Shown: positions 17,336 through 26,568, counted from the stretch's first letter. The stretch: DNA of 37,207 nt from Lachnospiraceae bacterium (GCA_021770245.1 JAETRI010000034.1:1-37207); one strand, 5' to 3'. Notes: a model not told the origin generated them from the sequence alone. A program made the numbers and translations.

Positions 17336-19432
17336 ATGAGTATGAGGGAAAAATATCAGTCTCTGGCACTTGTGGATCTCAAAGAGATCGCAAAGTCCAG
17401 GGGAATCAAGGGAACCTCTTCTATGAAAAAAGCGGACGTCATCGATGCGATGGTCGCGTTGGACGAAAAAGAAAGCGAGCGCAAGAGCGTTGAATCCGTA
17501 CCCGGACAGGGCAGGGAGTCCGAGGAGAAAAAAGAAGGGGCGTCGGGCAATGAGGCGGCAGCCAAGGAGGACAGGGCGTCGGACGGACAAGCGTCTGGGG
17601 AAACAGGCCTGCGGAGGGGAAGCAGATCAACGGGCAGGGGGACATCCGATGATAAGATATCCGGTGCGAATGCCAGGCAGGCATCCGGCGAGAAAAGCGG
17701 GACCGGAGAGAACGCGGCGCAGAGCGCAGAGCGGAGTAAGGGCCGTCAGTCTTCCGGCCGTGGGATGGGCCGTCAGCCTTCCGACCAGGGGGTGGGCCGT
17801 CAGCCTTCCGACCAGGGGGTGAGCCGTCAGCCCTCTGAGCAGGGCATGGGCCGCCAGAGCGTGGACCAGGCGCCGAGCCGCGTCGGCGCGGATCCGGCAG
17901 CATCCCGTCAGAGCGGCCCGCAGACGGAAAACAGGAGGCCTATGCCCAAAAAGCAGGATACGTCCGGCAGGGCAGAGAATCATCCCGCCGCCCCGGAGCG
18001 CGGAAACGGCTCCAGAACGCAGGGCGTGGGGAACGCCCCATACAGAAACGGGGACAAGCGTACGGTGCGCAGATATCCTCAGGGACAGCCGGAAAACGGA
18101 CAGCGCAGGTATCCGGAGACGCGCAATGCTGCGGAGACGGGGGGAGCAGCGGAAACGAAGACGGTTTTGGAGGCGAGAACCGCTGTACCGGCCGGAGAGT
18201 ATACGGAGGTGCGGAATCAGCCGGAAACCGTGCGTCAGGAGGGCGCGGTGTTTGCCGGAGGAATTCCCTCCGGCAATGAGGAGGAGCGTTTCCCTTCCGA
18301 ATTGGACAGCGGTATATCCGCCAACGGTATCCTGGAGGTCCTGCCGGACGGATACGGATTTATCCGCAGCGCAAACTATCTGCCCGGAGATAACGACGTT
18401 TATGTGGCGCCCAGCCAGATCCGCCGGTTTGGACTGAAAACAGGGGATATTGTGGTGGGAAATACCCGGGTTAAGACGCAGAACGAGAAGTTCAGCGCTC
18501 TGCTCTATGTGAAGTCCATCAACGGACAGGCCCCCGACGAGGCGACGAAAAGATTTAATTTTGAAGATATGACGCCGATCTTTCCCAACGAGAGAATTCG
18601 TCTGGAATTGTCCCGTTCCTCCGTATCCATGCGGATCATGGATCTGATGAGTCCCGTGGGAAAGGGGCAGAGGGGTATGATCGTATCCCCGCCTAAAGCC
18701 GGTAAAACCACCCTGTTAAAGCAGGTGGCCCAGTCGGTGAAAACGAACCATCCGGACATGCATTTAATCATCCTGCTGATCGACGAGCGCCCGGAGGAAG
18801 TGACGGATTTCCGGGAGGCGATAGAAGGGCCGAATGTGGAAGTGATCTATTCCACCTTTGACGAGCTGCCGGAGCATCATAAAAGGGTAGCGGAAATGGT
18901 GATCGAACGGGCCAAGCGCCTGGTGGAGCATAAGAAGGACGTGATGATCCTTTTGGACAGCATCACCCGTCTGACGAGGGCCTATAACCTGGTTATCCCG
19001 CCCAGCGGCAGGACGCTGTCCGGCGGTCTGGATCCGGCCGCCCTGCATATGCCCAAACGCTTTTTCGGTGCGGCGAGGAATATGCGGGAGGGAGGAAGCT
19101 TAACGATCCTGGCGACGGCCCTGGTGGATACGGGCAGCCGGATGGATGACGTGATCTACGAGGAATTCAAGGGGACGGGCAATATGGAAATCGTCCTGGA
19201 CCGGAAGCTTTCCGAAAGGAGGATTTTCCCTGCCATCGACATCCCCAAGTCCAGTACCAGAAGAGAAGACCTGCTGCTCTCCCAGGAGGAGCTGGAGGCT
19301 ACGGGAGTGCTGCGTAAAGCGCTTAACGGCCTAAAGCCGGAGGAAGCCGTGGACAAGATCCTGGACATGTTTACGCGTACCAGAAACAACGTGGAGTTTG
19401 TAAATGTGGTCAAGAAGATGCATTTTGTATGA
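17336..19432 (+). CDS. rho: Transcription termination factor Rho with long disordered insert
   Basis: A 698-residue Rho, the hexameric RNA helicase that ends transcription. Residues 1-42 form the N-terminal helical domain ([18 protein letters not shown]). Residues about 43-320 are low-complexity Gly/Ser/Gln/Arg/Glu sequence with five 9-residue repeats at 136-180 (two exact GRQPSDQGV). The RNA-binding fold follows ([14 protein letters not shown], near 328), then the ATPase with Walker A PPKAGKTT (K457), the [12 protein letters not shown] segment, [15 protein letters not shown], the Q-loop region [11 protein letters not shown] and the R-loop region near [11 protein letters not shown]. The core is normal; E. 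coli Rho has 419 residues, so the extra length is the insert. The start at 17336 has GGGAGG upstream. A MATE gene follows after a tandem repeat. Confidence 0.95.
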   Translation: MSMREKYQSLALVDLKEIAKSRGIKGTSSMKKADVIDAMVALDEKESERKSVESVPGQGRESEEKKEGASGNEAAAKEDRASDGQASGETGLRRGSRSTGRGTSDDKISGANARQASGEKSGTGENAAQSAERSKGRQSSGRGMGRQPSDQGVGRQPSDQGVSRQPSEQGMGRQSVDQAPSRVGADPAASRQSGPQTENRRPMPKKQDTSGRAENHPAAPERGNGSRTQGVGNAPYRNGDKRTVRRYPQGQPENGQRRYPETRNAAETGGAAETKTVLEARTAVPAGEYTEVRNQPETVRQEGAVFAGGIPSGNEEERFPSELDSGISANGILEVLPDGYGFIRSANYLPGDNDVYVAPSQIRRFGLKTGDIVVGNTRVKTQNEKFSALLYVKSINGQAPDEATKRFNFEDMTPIFPNERIRLELSRSSVSMRIMDLMSPVGKGQRGMIVSPPKAGKTTLLKQVAQSVKTNHPDMHLIILLIDERPEEVTDFREAIEGPNVEVIYSTFDELPEHHKRVAEMVIERAKRLVEHKKDVMILLDSITRLTRAYNLVIPPSGRTLSGGLDPAALHMPKRFFGAARNMREGGSLTILATALVDTGSRMDDVIYEEFKGTGNMEIVLDRKLSERRIFPAIDIPKSSTRREDLLLSQEELEATGVLRKALNGLKPEEAVDKILDMFTRTRNNVEFVNVVKKMHFV
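17741..17875 (+). repeat. Five 27-bp in-frame tandem repeats within rho
   Basis: Units at 17741, 17768, 17795, 17822 and 17849, each 27 bp. The second and third are identical and the outer ones degenerate. They encode nine-residue units such as GRQPSDQGV and SRQPSEQGM. Repeat number is likely to vary between strains. Confidence 0.9.
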
Positions 19433-19572
19433 CGGGAGCAAGAATGAAAATTGAAATTTTCATTCTCCCTGATTGAAATGCGTGCCGTGCACGCGGACGG
19501 GAGCAAGAATGAAAATTGAAATTTTCATTCTCCCTGATTGAAATGCGTGCCGTGCACGCAGACGGGAGCAAG
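19431..19572 (+). repeat. 65-bp tandem repeat between rho and MATE gene
   Basis: Units 19431-19495 and 19496-19560 are identical except for the last base; a third starts at 19561 and is cut after GACGGGAGCAAG. Each unit holds GGGAG, a perfect AT-rich palindrome (GAATGAAAATT with its complement), CTCCC and a GC palindrome (GCGTGC CGT GCACGC). The first unit overlaps the rho stop codon by two bases. The last GGGAG serves as ribosome binding site for the MATE gene. Confidence 0.9.
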
Positions 19573-19582
19573 TAAAGAAATG
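19530..19582 (+). promoter_or_regulatory. Leader able to sequester the MATE ribosome binding site
   Basis: CTCCC (19530-19534) can pair with GGGAG (19564-19568), enclosing the stem TGCGTGC (19544-19550) / GCACGCA (19554-19560). GGGAG is 11 bases before the MATE start. The same layout, with a different inner stem, precedes the PHP gene at 34012-34062. Regulation by masking the ribosome binding site is an inference. Confidence 0.5.
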
Positions 19583-20950
19583 TTAAATGATAAGGCGGAA
19601 CTTTTTGAACGGACTCCGATTCCCCAAGCGGTGGCTAAGCTGGCCGTGCCTACGATTCTCAGCTCCCTGGTGATGGTGCTGTACAATCTGGCGGACACTT
19701 ATTTCGTGGGGATGATGAACGATCCGGTACAGAATGCGGCGGTGACGCTGGCGGCTCCGGTACTTTTGGCTTTCAACGCGGTAAACAATCTGTTCGGCGT
19801 GGGGACCTCCAGCATGATGAGCAGGGCGTTGGGGAGGAAGGATTACGATACGGTATATGCCAGTTCTGCTTTCGGTTTTTACTGTGCGCTTTTCAGCGGT
19901 ATCCTCTTTTCCTTTTTCTGCAGCATCGGGAAAACCCCTCTGTTGAGCCTGCTGGGGGCGGATGCGGTGACTTTGGAGGCCACGGGAGCTTATATGAGAT
20001 GGACTGTGACCTTCGGCGCGGTTCCCGCCATCCTGAATGTGGTGCTGGCGAATATGGTACGGGCAGAAGGATCGGCGTTTCATGCGAGCGCAGGCACCAT
20101 GAGCGGGTGTCTTCTGAATATCCTTTTGGATCCCTTTTTTATCCTGCCCTTCGGACTGAATCTGGGGGCGGAGGGGGCCGGACTTGCCACGTTTCTGTCC
20201 AACTGCGTGGCCTGCGCCTATTTTCTGGTATTGTTGTTCATGAAAAGGAAAAATACCTATGTCTGCATCAATCCCGCCAAATTCACGCTGCGCAGCGGCG
20301 TGGTGCTGGGTGTGTGCGGCGTGGGAATCCCCGCTTCCATCCAAAACCTTCTCAACGTGACGGGAATGACCATCCTGAACAATTTTACCTCTTCCTATGG
20401 GCCGGACGCGGTGGCGGCCATGGGGATTTCCCAAAAGGTCAATATGGTTCCCATGTATGTGGCCATGGGGGTATCCCAGGGGATCATGCCGCTCGTGAGC
20501 TATAATTATTCCAGCGGCGACCATAAGCGGATGAAGGATACTGTTTGGTTTGCGGCCAAGACCGTCCTGGGATTTATCCTGGCGGCAGCAGTCGCCTATT
20601 ATCTGGGGGCAGGCCGGATTATTACCCTGTTTTTGGACAATGAGGCTATCATCGCCTACGGGACGCGCTTCCTGCGGAGCTTCTGCCTGGGCCTTCCTTT
20701 CCTGTGTCTGGACTTCCTGGCCGTGGGCGTGTTCCAGGCGGTGGGAATGGGAAAGGAAGCGCTGATCTTCGCAATTATGCGTAAGATCCTTTTGGAGATC
20801 CCGGCGCTCTACCTGCTGAATTTCCTGTTCCCCCTCTACGGACTGGCCTATGCGCAGTTTGCGGCGGAAGTGGTGCTGGCGGCCGCTGCCGTGGTGGTGC
20901 TTTGGCGCCTGTTTAAGGGGCTGGAAAAGCAGCGGGAGCAGACGGAGTAA
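19580..20950 (+). CDS. MATE-family exporter, second copy
   Basis: A 456-residue MATE-type membrane exporter. Typical features are ELFERTPIPQAVAKLAVPTI at the start, the VLYNLADTYFVGMMND loop after the first helix, about twelve hydrophobic segments, and the second-half repeat beginning near VCGVGIPASIQNLLNVTGM. It differs clearly from the MATE protein encoded at 8155-9486, so it is a distinct subfamily and not a recent duplicate. The start at 19580 is the first residue of the family-like sequence; GGGAG at 19564 is its best ribosome binding site. It lies directly downstream of rho with only the tandem repeat between, so it may be read from the rho transcript. Substrate unknown. Confidence 0.9.
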   Translation: MLNDKAELFERTPIPQAVAKLAVPTILSSLVMVLYNLADTYFVGMMNDPVQNAAVTLAAPVLLAFNAVNNLFGVGTSSMMSRALGRKDYDTVYASSAFGFYCALFSGILFSFFCSIGKTPLLSLLGADAVTLEATGAYMRWTVTFGAVPAILNVVLANMVRAEGSAFHASAGTMSGCLLNILLDPFFILPFGLNLGAEGAGLATFLSNCVACAYFLVLLFMKRKNTYVCINPAKFTLRSGVVLGVCGVGIPASIQNLLNVTGMTILNNFTSSYGPDAVAAMGISQKVNMVPMYVAMGVSQGIMPLVSYNYSSGDHKRMKDTVWFAAKTVLGFILAAAVAYYLGAGRIITLFLDNEAIIAYGTRFLRSFCLGLPFLCLDFLAVGVFQAVGMGKEALIFAIMRKILLEIPALYLLNFLFPLYGLAYAQFAAEVVLAAAAVVVLWRLFKGLEKQREQTE

Positions 20951-20957
20951 AAGATTC

Positions 20958-20986
20958 TTTTCAGGCTGTATCGATCGTGTTATAAT
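20958..20986 (+). promoter_or_regulatory. Promoter of the FtsA-like gene
   Basis: TTTTCA (20958-20963), a 17-bp spacer and a perfect TATAAT (20981-20986), 55 bp before the start codon. Confidence 0.7.
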
Positions 20987-21040
20987 TAACGTTTAGCAAA
21001 AAACAACAAGACACTTTGCGAAGGGTTCAGGAGGACGCAT

Positions 21041-23251
21041 ATGGCTGGCGGAGTGACGAAGAGGACGCAGGGAAAAAAGTCGCAGGCAAGGGGTACCAAG
21101 GCGACGCAGAAGAAGAGCACCGGGGTGCAGACGAGAAGGATGCCTTCCCAGGCGGAGAACGTGGTATTGGCCATGGACATCGGGACGCGCAGCATCATCG
21201 GTATGGTGGGCCGCGTGGAGGAGGGCCGTGTGAAGATCATTGCCATAGAGCGGGAAGAGCACGCGGAGCGGTCGATGATCGACGGGCAGATCGAGAACAT
21301 AGACAAGGTATCAGCCCTGGCCGAAAAGGTCAAAAAGAGGCTGGAGGACAAGGTGCGCTTCAAGCTGAACCGGGTCTGTGTGGCGGCCGCGGGACGGGCC
21401 CTCCGGACGAAGAGGGCGGAATACGAGATGGAGCTTCCGGGTACTCAGCTGATCGATGATGAGATCATAAGCCGTCTGGAGGCGGGGGCGATCGGACGGG
21501 CCGAGGAGGCCTTCGATGCGGAAAGGGAAGCGGGAAAGGACACCAGGCGGTTCTATCTGGTGGGATATACGGTCTGTCAGTATTTTCTGGACCAATACCC
21601 CATATCCAGCCTGAAGGATCATAGGGGACATCATATCAAGGCGGATCTGATCGCCACCTTCCTGCCCAGCGAGGTGGTGGAGAGCCTTTATACCACCATG
21701 AACAAAATCGGGCTGGAGGTGGCCAGCATCACGCTGGAGCCGATTGCGGCTATCAATGCGGCGATCCCGGAAAATCTGCGCCTGCTGAACCTGGCCCTGG
21801 TGGATATCGGAGCGGGCACGTCGGATATTGCGGCCTGTACGGGAGGCAGCGTGACGGGATATACCATGGCTACCGTGGCGGGAGACGAGGTCACGGAGAC
21901 GCTCATGCGGGAATATCTGGTGGACTTTCCCACGGCGGAGGGCATCAAGGCCAGGATCGGCCAGGAGGAAGAGATTTCCTATACGGATATCCTGGGATTT
22001 GAGCGGAAGCTTTCCGCACAGCAGGTGGCCGGATGCATCCAGAAGACCTCAGACACCCTGTGCGCAGAGATTGCGGACAAGATCGTGGAGATCAACGGAG
22101 GCGCTCCGTCGGCCCTGTTTCTGGCAGGAGGGGGGAGCAAACTGGCAGGGCTGCGGGATTCGCTGGCGTCGGCCCTCCAGATGGATGCCAGCCGGGTGGC
22201 CATCGCAGGGAATTATTTCCAGGCCAATGCCTATTCCGAGGAATATGATCTGAACAATCCGGAATATGCCACACCGCTGGGCATTGCCATTTCCTCCGGC
22301 CTGAACCTGATCAATGACAGCTTCCGGGTGATCTTAAACGGCCGGCCTGCCAAGCTGTTCCGCAGCGGCAGCTTCACGGCGCTCAACCTGTTGATGATGA
22401 ACGGATACAGTTTCCGGGACGTGCTGGGCCGTTCCGGCGCGAATCTGACCGTGACGGTGAACGGGCAGCGGAAGGTATTTTACGGCACGCCTGCCCGCCC
22501 GGCCAGCCTGTTGATCAATAAGCAGGAGGGCCAGTTATCCGCTGTCATCCATGCGGGCGACAACATTGATTTCGAACCTGCCGTTTCCGGCGCTGCTGCC
22601 AAAGCATGCCTGCAGGATGTGGAGGGTGCCCGGGAAAGCAGGGATATCACACTGAACGGGGTACGTGTCCCTTTGCACACACCGCTGAAAAACGGGGATG
22701 TGATACGGATGGAGCCGCCCGGAGGGCAGGAGCCGGCCGGAGAGCCGCGGCAGGAGGAAGGCACAAAGGAAGAGAATGAACCGGCCGTGACGGCAGGGCG
22801 GGAAGAGGAAGATCAGGCAGGGAGGACGGAAGAGGACAAAGAAACGCAGAAGGCAGCGGGCGGGCAGGAAAGCCCGGAAGCGGTCATCCCGTCCCAAGCC
22901 GTCGCAGGAGAGCCCGCCCCGCGGCCTGTGGAGCCCCGGGAAATCCCGCAGGACGAGCCGGTCGTGACATCTTCGAAGGAAGCCTCCGCACAGGAGCCCG
23001 CCGGGAAGGAGGGCGCGCCCGTTCGGACGCAGTCCCGGGAAATCCGGTTCCGGCTGAACGGCATGCCTCTTGACCTTCCTCGGAAAGAAGACGGCAGCCC
23101 GTATTATCTGATGGATTTGATCCAATATTCCGGAATCGACCTGGATCATCCAAGGGGGACGGTCCTGCTGCTCGTGAACGGTATGCCGGGGATGTTCCAG
23201 CAGGCTTTGCGCGAGGGGGACCGGGTGGATATTAAAGAAGAACTGAGCTGA
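21041..23251 (+). CDS. FtsA/PilM-like actin-fold ATPase with C-terminal beta-grasp-like modules
   Basis: A 736-residue protein. Residues 1-38 are basic and probably disordered. Residues 40-400 form an actin-fold ATPase of the FtsA/PilM type: phosphate-1 motif VLAMDIGTRSIIGMV (42-56), an SHS2-like 1C region, phosphate-2 NLALVDIGAGTSDIA near 254, and adenosine motif SALFLAGGGSKLAG near 360. Residues about 420-555 contain strand-rich repeats ending in DNIDFEP and GDVIRMEP; an acidic Glu/Pro-rich linker follows (555-660), and then a last module (FRLNGMPLDLP to GDRVDIKEEL). The latter resemble beta-grasp (ThiS/TGS-like) folds; that reading is mine. FtsA is about 420 residues and ends in a membrane helix, which I do not see, so the function may not be classical FtsA. 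The start follows CAGGAGG. Confidence 0.8.
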   Translation: MAGGVTKRTQGKKSQARGTKATQKKSTGVQTRRMPSQAENVVLAMDIGTRSIIGMVGRVEEGRVKIIAIEREEHAERSMIDGQIENIDKVSALAEKVKKRLEDKVRFKLNRVCVAAAGRALRTKRAEYEMELPGTQLIDDEIISRLEAGAIGRAEEAFDAEREAGKDTRRFYLVGYTVCQYFLDQYPISSLKDHRGHHIKADLIATFLPSEVVESLYTTMNKIGLEVASITLEPIAAINAAIPENLRLLNLALVDIGAGTSDIAACTGGSVTGYTMATVAGDEVTETLMREYLVDFPTAEGIKARIGQEEEISYTDILGFERKLSAQQVAGCIQKTSDTLCAEIADKIVEINGGAPSALFLAGGGSKLAGLRDSLASALQMDASRVAIAGNYFQANAYSEEYDLNNPEYATPLGIAISSGLNLINDSFRVILNGRPAKLFRSGSFTALNLLMMNGYSFRDVLGRSGANLTVTVNGQRKVFYGTPARPASLLINKQEGQLSAVIHAGDNIDFEPAVSGAAAKACLQDVEGARESRDITLNGVRVPLHTPLKNGDVIRMEPPGGQEPAGEPRQEEGTKEENEPAVTAGREEEDQAGRTEEDKETQKAAGGQESPEAVIPSQAVAGEPAPRPVEPREIPQDEPVVTSSKEASAQEPAGKEGAPVRTQSREIRFRLNGMPLDLPRKEDGSPYYLMDLIQYSGIDLDHPRGTVLLLVNGMPGMFQQALREGDRVDIKEELS

Positions 23252-23565
23252 TTTCCCAGAAAAAGGGACCCCGGAATACACCCATACGGCACCCGTGTAC
23301 GATGCAGGATCCGCCGTATTTCGCTTTCGGTTCCTTTTATGGTACATAGAAAAAAGGAATTGGGCTTTTGACGTGGAATAATAAAGTAGTGGAGTGCCGC
23401 GAAACGGCGCGGGGATGTTAAAAACGAAAGGAATTTGACGCGTCCGTCCGTTCAGGAAAGACTGCGTCCAAAAGACGGTCGGACGGAATGGCCGGAGGGC
23501 GGCTGCGGTATGGGGCCGCAGGCGGCCAAAGGGTATCAGGCATATGAGATAGAAGGGGTAGGCGG
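23252..23565 (+). other. Intergenic region with terminator and GC hairpins
   Basis: The first 90 bases hold a terminator (listed separately). The rest has no gene. It contains CCGTCCG/CGGACGG arms around 23445-23490 and a CTGCGG/CCGCAG hairpin around 23505-23523, close to the dGTPase-like gene, so its leader is likely structured. I did not find a convincing promoter, although one must lie here if the terminator is effective. Confidence 0.5.
23261..23338 (+). terminator. Long terminator after the FtsA-like gene
   Basis: AAAAGGGACC (23261-23270) pairs with GGTTCCTTTT (23329-23338) with one G-T pair, and inside it ATACGGC (23284-23290) pairs with GCCGTAT (23313-23319). The structure ends in a T-run and lies ten bases after the stop codon. 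Confidence 0.7.
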
Positions 23566-24576
23566 ATGGCGGTAATTCGTGAGAATTTGGAAAAGTGGGA
23601 GTCGGAGTATCTGAGCCCGTATGCCTCCCTGAGCAGGAATTCCCTGGGAAGGATGAAGGACGAGGAGCCCTGTGATATCAGGCCCGTTTTTCAAAGGGAC
23701 CGGGACCGGATCCTTCACTGCAAGTCGTTCCGCAGGCTGAAGGATAAGACCCAGGTATTCCTGGCGCCCCAGGGGGATCATTACCGGACGCGGCTGACCC
23801 ATACGCTGGAGGTTTCTCAGAATGCGAGAACCATAGCCAGGGCGCTTCGGCTGAACGAGGAGCTGGTGGAGGCCATCGCCCTCGGCCACGACCTGGGGCA
23901 TACGCCCTTCGGCCACGCGGGGGAGAGGGCGCTGGGCCGGGTATGCCCCTATGGGTTCGAGCACAGCGAACAGAGCGTGCGTACCGTGGACGTGCTGGAA
24001 AAGGACGGGCAGGGGCTCAACCTGACCTTTGAGGTGCGCGACGGGATCCGCAACCACCAGACAAAGGGGATGCCGGCGACGCTGGAAGGCCGGATCGTGC
24101 GGATTTCGGACAAAATCGCCTACATCCATCACGACTGCGACGACGCTATCCGGGCGGGGATCCTGAAAGAAGAGGATATCCCCCGGGAGATACAGGAGGT
24201 GGCGGGGCGGACCACCGGGGAACGGCTGGACCGGTTTATCCACGATATCGTGACGAACAGCTTCGGGAAAAACGAGATTGCCATGTCCCCTGCCGTGGAG
24301 GAAGCCATGAAAAAGCTGCGCCGTTTTCTCTTTGAACACGTTTACACCAATCCCCATGCCAAGAGCGAGGAGGGAAAGGCGGAGATCCTGGTGGAAACGC
24401 TTTACGATTATTATCTCCATCATATGGAAAAACTGTCTCCGGAGCTGCGGGGGCTGATGGAGAGAGGGGAGGCAAAGGAGCGGCTGGTATGCGATTATAT
24501 CGCGGCGATGACGGACCGCTTCGCTATCGCCCGGTATGAGGATATCTATATTCCCAAAAGCTGGGTGGTCATGTAG
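23566..24576 (+). CDS. dGTPase-like HD-domain triphosphohydrolase
   Basis: A 336-residue HD-domain protein of the deoxyguanosinetriphosphate triphosphohydrolase-like group, which hydrolyses dNTPs to nucleoside and triphosphate. Visible are FRRLKDKTQVF, the first metal ligand in RLTHTLEVSQ, the HD pair in ALGHDLGHTPFGHAGE, and the later Asp in RISDKIAYIHHD. It is of the shorter Firmicutes type, not the 500-residue E. coli Dgt. The start has GAAGGGG upstream. It directly precedes dnaG and rpoD, the usual order in Clostridia, so it may link dNTP supply to initiation of replication. That link is an inference. Confidence 0.9.
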   Translation: MAVIRENLEKWESEYLSPYASLSRNSLGRMKDEEPCDIRPVFQRDRDRILHCKSFRRLKDKTQVFLAPQGDHYRTRLTHTLEVSQNARTIARALRLNEELVEAIALGHDLGHTPFGHAGERALGRVCPYGFEHSEQSVRTVDVLEKDGQGLNLTFEVRDGIRNHQTKGMPATLEGRIVRISDKIAYIHHDCDDAIRAGILKEEDIPREIQEVAGRTTGERLDRFIHDIVTNSFGKNEIAMSPAVEEAMKKLRRFLFEHVYTNPHAKSEEGKAEILVETLYDYYLHHMEKLSPELRGLMERGEAKERLVCDYIAAMTDRFAIARYEDIYIPKSWVVM

Positions 24577-24644
24577 CGGCGAAAAGGGGTGAAGACCTCG
24601 GATTTGGTGACGTTTTTTGTCCCAAAGCTTTCGCTGATTAAAAT

Positions 24645-24678
24645 GCCGCTTACGCGGCGGAATGAGAGGCAGCATGTG
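24645..24678 (+). repeat. Hairpin-RBS leader module, copy 5 (subtype A)
   Basis: GCCGC (24645-24649), loop TTAC, GCGGC (24654-24658), then GGAATGAGAGGCAGCAT and the dnaG start GTG at 24676. Here the module's ATG is out of frame with the gene. Confidence 0.75.
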
Positions 24679-26448
24679 TATTATCCGGATGAGCTGATAG
24701 AAGAGGTGAGGACAAGAAACGATATTGTGGAGGTGGTCTCTGGGTATGTGCACCTGCAGAGAAAAGGCGCGAACTATTTCGGTCTGTGTCCTTTCCACAA
24801 CGAGAAATCCCCCTCCTTTTCCGTATCGCCCGGAAAGCAGATGTATTACTGCTTTGGCTGCGGAGCGGGCGGAAATGTGTTCACCTTCCTGATGGAATAT
24901 GAGAACCAGACCTTTCCGGAGGCCGTGAAAACGCTGGCGGACCGGGCGGGCATCAGTCTGCCCGAGGCGGAGTATTCCGAAGAAGCGAGGCGGGCGGAGG
25001 GAAAGCGGGCCCGGCTTCTGGAGATCAATAAGGAAGCGGCGAAGTATTTCTATTTTCAGCTGCGCGCAAAACAGGGGGAGGCAGGATACCGTTATCTGAG
25101 GGGCCGGGAGCTTACGGATGAAACCATCAGGAAATTCGGGCTGGGCTTTGCCAACAAGACCAGCGACGATCTTGTCTCCTATCTGAGAAGCAGGGGGTAT
25201 CCGCAGGACCTGATCCGGGATGCAGGACTGTGCAACGTGGACGAAAAGCAAGGGATGTATGACAAATTCTGGAACCGGGTTATGTTCCCCATAGAGGATA
25301 TCAACCACCGGGTCATCGGTTTCGGCGGCCGGGTGATGGGAGACGGAACGCCGAAATACCTGAATTCGCCGGAGACGCAGATTTTCGATAAGAGCCGGAA
25401 TCTGTACGGGCTGAATTTTGCCAGGACATCCCGAAAGGGGAACATCATCCTCTGTGAAGGATATATGGATGTGATCGCCATGCATCAGGCCGGATTCGAC
25501 CAGGCGGTGGCATCCCTGGGAACCGCTTTCACGCCCGGACAGGCGGGCTTACTGAAGCGGTATACGAAGGAGGTTCTGCTTTCCTACGACAGCGACGGGG
25601 CGGGGGTAAAAGCGGCCCTGCGCGCCGTCGGTATCCTGAAGGAGGCCGGGCTTTCCGGTAAGGTGATCAGCCTGGAGCCCTATAAGGATCCGGACGAATT
25701 CATCAAGAATCTGGGGAAAGAGGCCTTTCAGGAGCGGATCGATCAGGCAGAAAACAGCTTCCTCTTCGAGATCCGGATGATGGAGCGGGAATACAACTTA
25801 TCCGATCCGGAGGAAAAAACCGGATTCCATCGGGAAATCGCCAGGAAGCTTTGCGAGTTCCCGGAGGAGGTGGAGCGGGAGAATTACATAGAGGCGGTGG
25901 CGGAAAAGTACCACATCGGTTATGAAAGCCTGCGGAAGCTGGTGGGGAGCACGGCGGCCCGGACAGGGCTGGTAAGGCCCGTGGAGAGGCCGAAATCCGG
26001 AATACAGAAAAAGAATACGCCAAAGGAAAACGATAAACGCACCCAGCGGCTGCTTCTAACCTGGCTGGTGGAGGAACCCCAGGTTTATCCGGCCGTTTCC
26101 CGGTTCCTTTCCCCGGAGGACTTTACGGAGGAGCTGTACCGCAAGGTGGCATCCAGGCTCTTTGAGGGGCTGGAAAAGGGAGAGGTGAATGCCGCGGCGG
26201 TGATCAGCATGTTTCCGGAGGAAGAGGAGCAGAGGGAGGTTGCCTCCCTTTTCAATACGAAGCTGATCGAGCCCGAAACCAGGCAGGAGAAGGAAAAGGC
26301 ATTCCACGATATCCTGGTCCGGGTCAAAAGAATCAGCTATGAATACAACACCAGCCGCATGGGCGGGGATATGGAGGCGCTAAACCGCGTGATTGCGGGA
26401 AAAAAGGCCCTGGAAGAACTTAGCAAAACGCATATTTCCATTGAATGA
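24676..26448 (+). CDS. dnaG: DNA primase DnaG
   Basis: A 590-residue primase that makes RNA primers at the replication fork. The N-terminal CHC2 zinc finger uses C38, H41, C59 and C62 (CPFHNE, YYCFGCGAGGN). The catalytic core has the TOPRIM acids E261 (CEGYMD) and D305/D307 (YDSDGAG). A C-terminal helicase-interaction domain follows, from about residue 455 after a charged linker. Length is normal for Firmicutes. A GTG start at 24676 is chosen: GAGAGG is seven bases upstream and the protein then begins YYPDELIEEVR, as in relatives. A longer in-frame frame from 24589 would include the leader hairpin. It forms the dgt-like/dnaG/rpoD group. Confidence 0.95.
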   Translation: MYYPDELIEEVRTRNDIVEVVSGYVHLQRKGANYFGLCPFHNEKSPSFSVSPGKQMYYCFGCGAGGNVFTFLMEYENQTFPEAVKTLADRAGISLPEAEYSEEARRAEGKRARLLEINKEAAKYFYFQLRAKQGEAGYRYLRGRELTDETIRKFGLGFANKTSDDLVSYLRSRGYPQDLIRDAGLCNVDEKQGMYDKFWNRVMFPIEDINHRVIGFGGRVMGDGTPKYLNSPETQIFDKSRNLYGLNFARTSRKGNIILCEGYMDVIAMHQAGFDQAVASLGTAFTPGQAGLLKRYTKEVLLSYDSDGAGVKAALRAVGILKEAGLSGKVISLEPYKDPDEFIKNLGKEAFQERIDQAENSFLFEIRMMEREYNLSDPEEKTGFHREIARKLCEFPEEVERENYIEAVAEKYHIGYESLRKLVGSTAARTGLVRPVERPKSGIQKKNTPKENDKRTQRLLLTWLVEEPQVYPAVSRFLSPEDFTEELYRKVASRLFEGLEKGEVNAAAVISMFPEEEEQREVASLFNTKLIEPETRQEKEKAFHDILVRVKRISYEYNTSRMGGDMEALNRVIAGKKALEELSKTHISIE

Positions 26449-26536
26449 GGATAACAATAGAAACAAGTGCAAAAGGGCGGAGAGCGCCCCGGCCGTAAAA
26501 CCGGAGCGTGAAGAAATGCGCGCCCTGATGTAAAGA

Positions 26537-26568
26537 CCGCCTGCGGCGGCAGAATGAGAGGAAAGATG
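26537..26568 (+). repeat. Hairpin-RBS leader module, copy 6 (subtype A)
   Basis: CCGCC (26537-26541), loop TGC, GGCGG (26545-26549), then CAGAATGAGAGGAAAG and the rpoD start ATG at 26566. An in-frame ATG at 26554 lies within the module. Confidence 0.75.

Noticed and set aside
17741-17875. Regular 27-bp repeats that could suggest a CRISPR array
   Set aside because: Units are contiguous without spacers, in frame, and encode nonapeptides inside rho.
23536-25485. 649-codon minus-strand frame across the dGTPase-like and dnaG genes
   Set aside because: It spans two solid genes and the gap between them; typical antisense artefact in GC-rich coding sequence.
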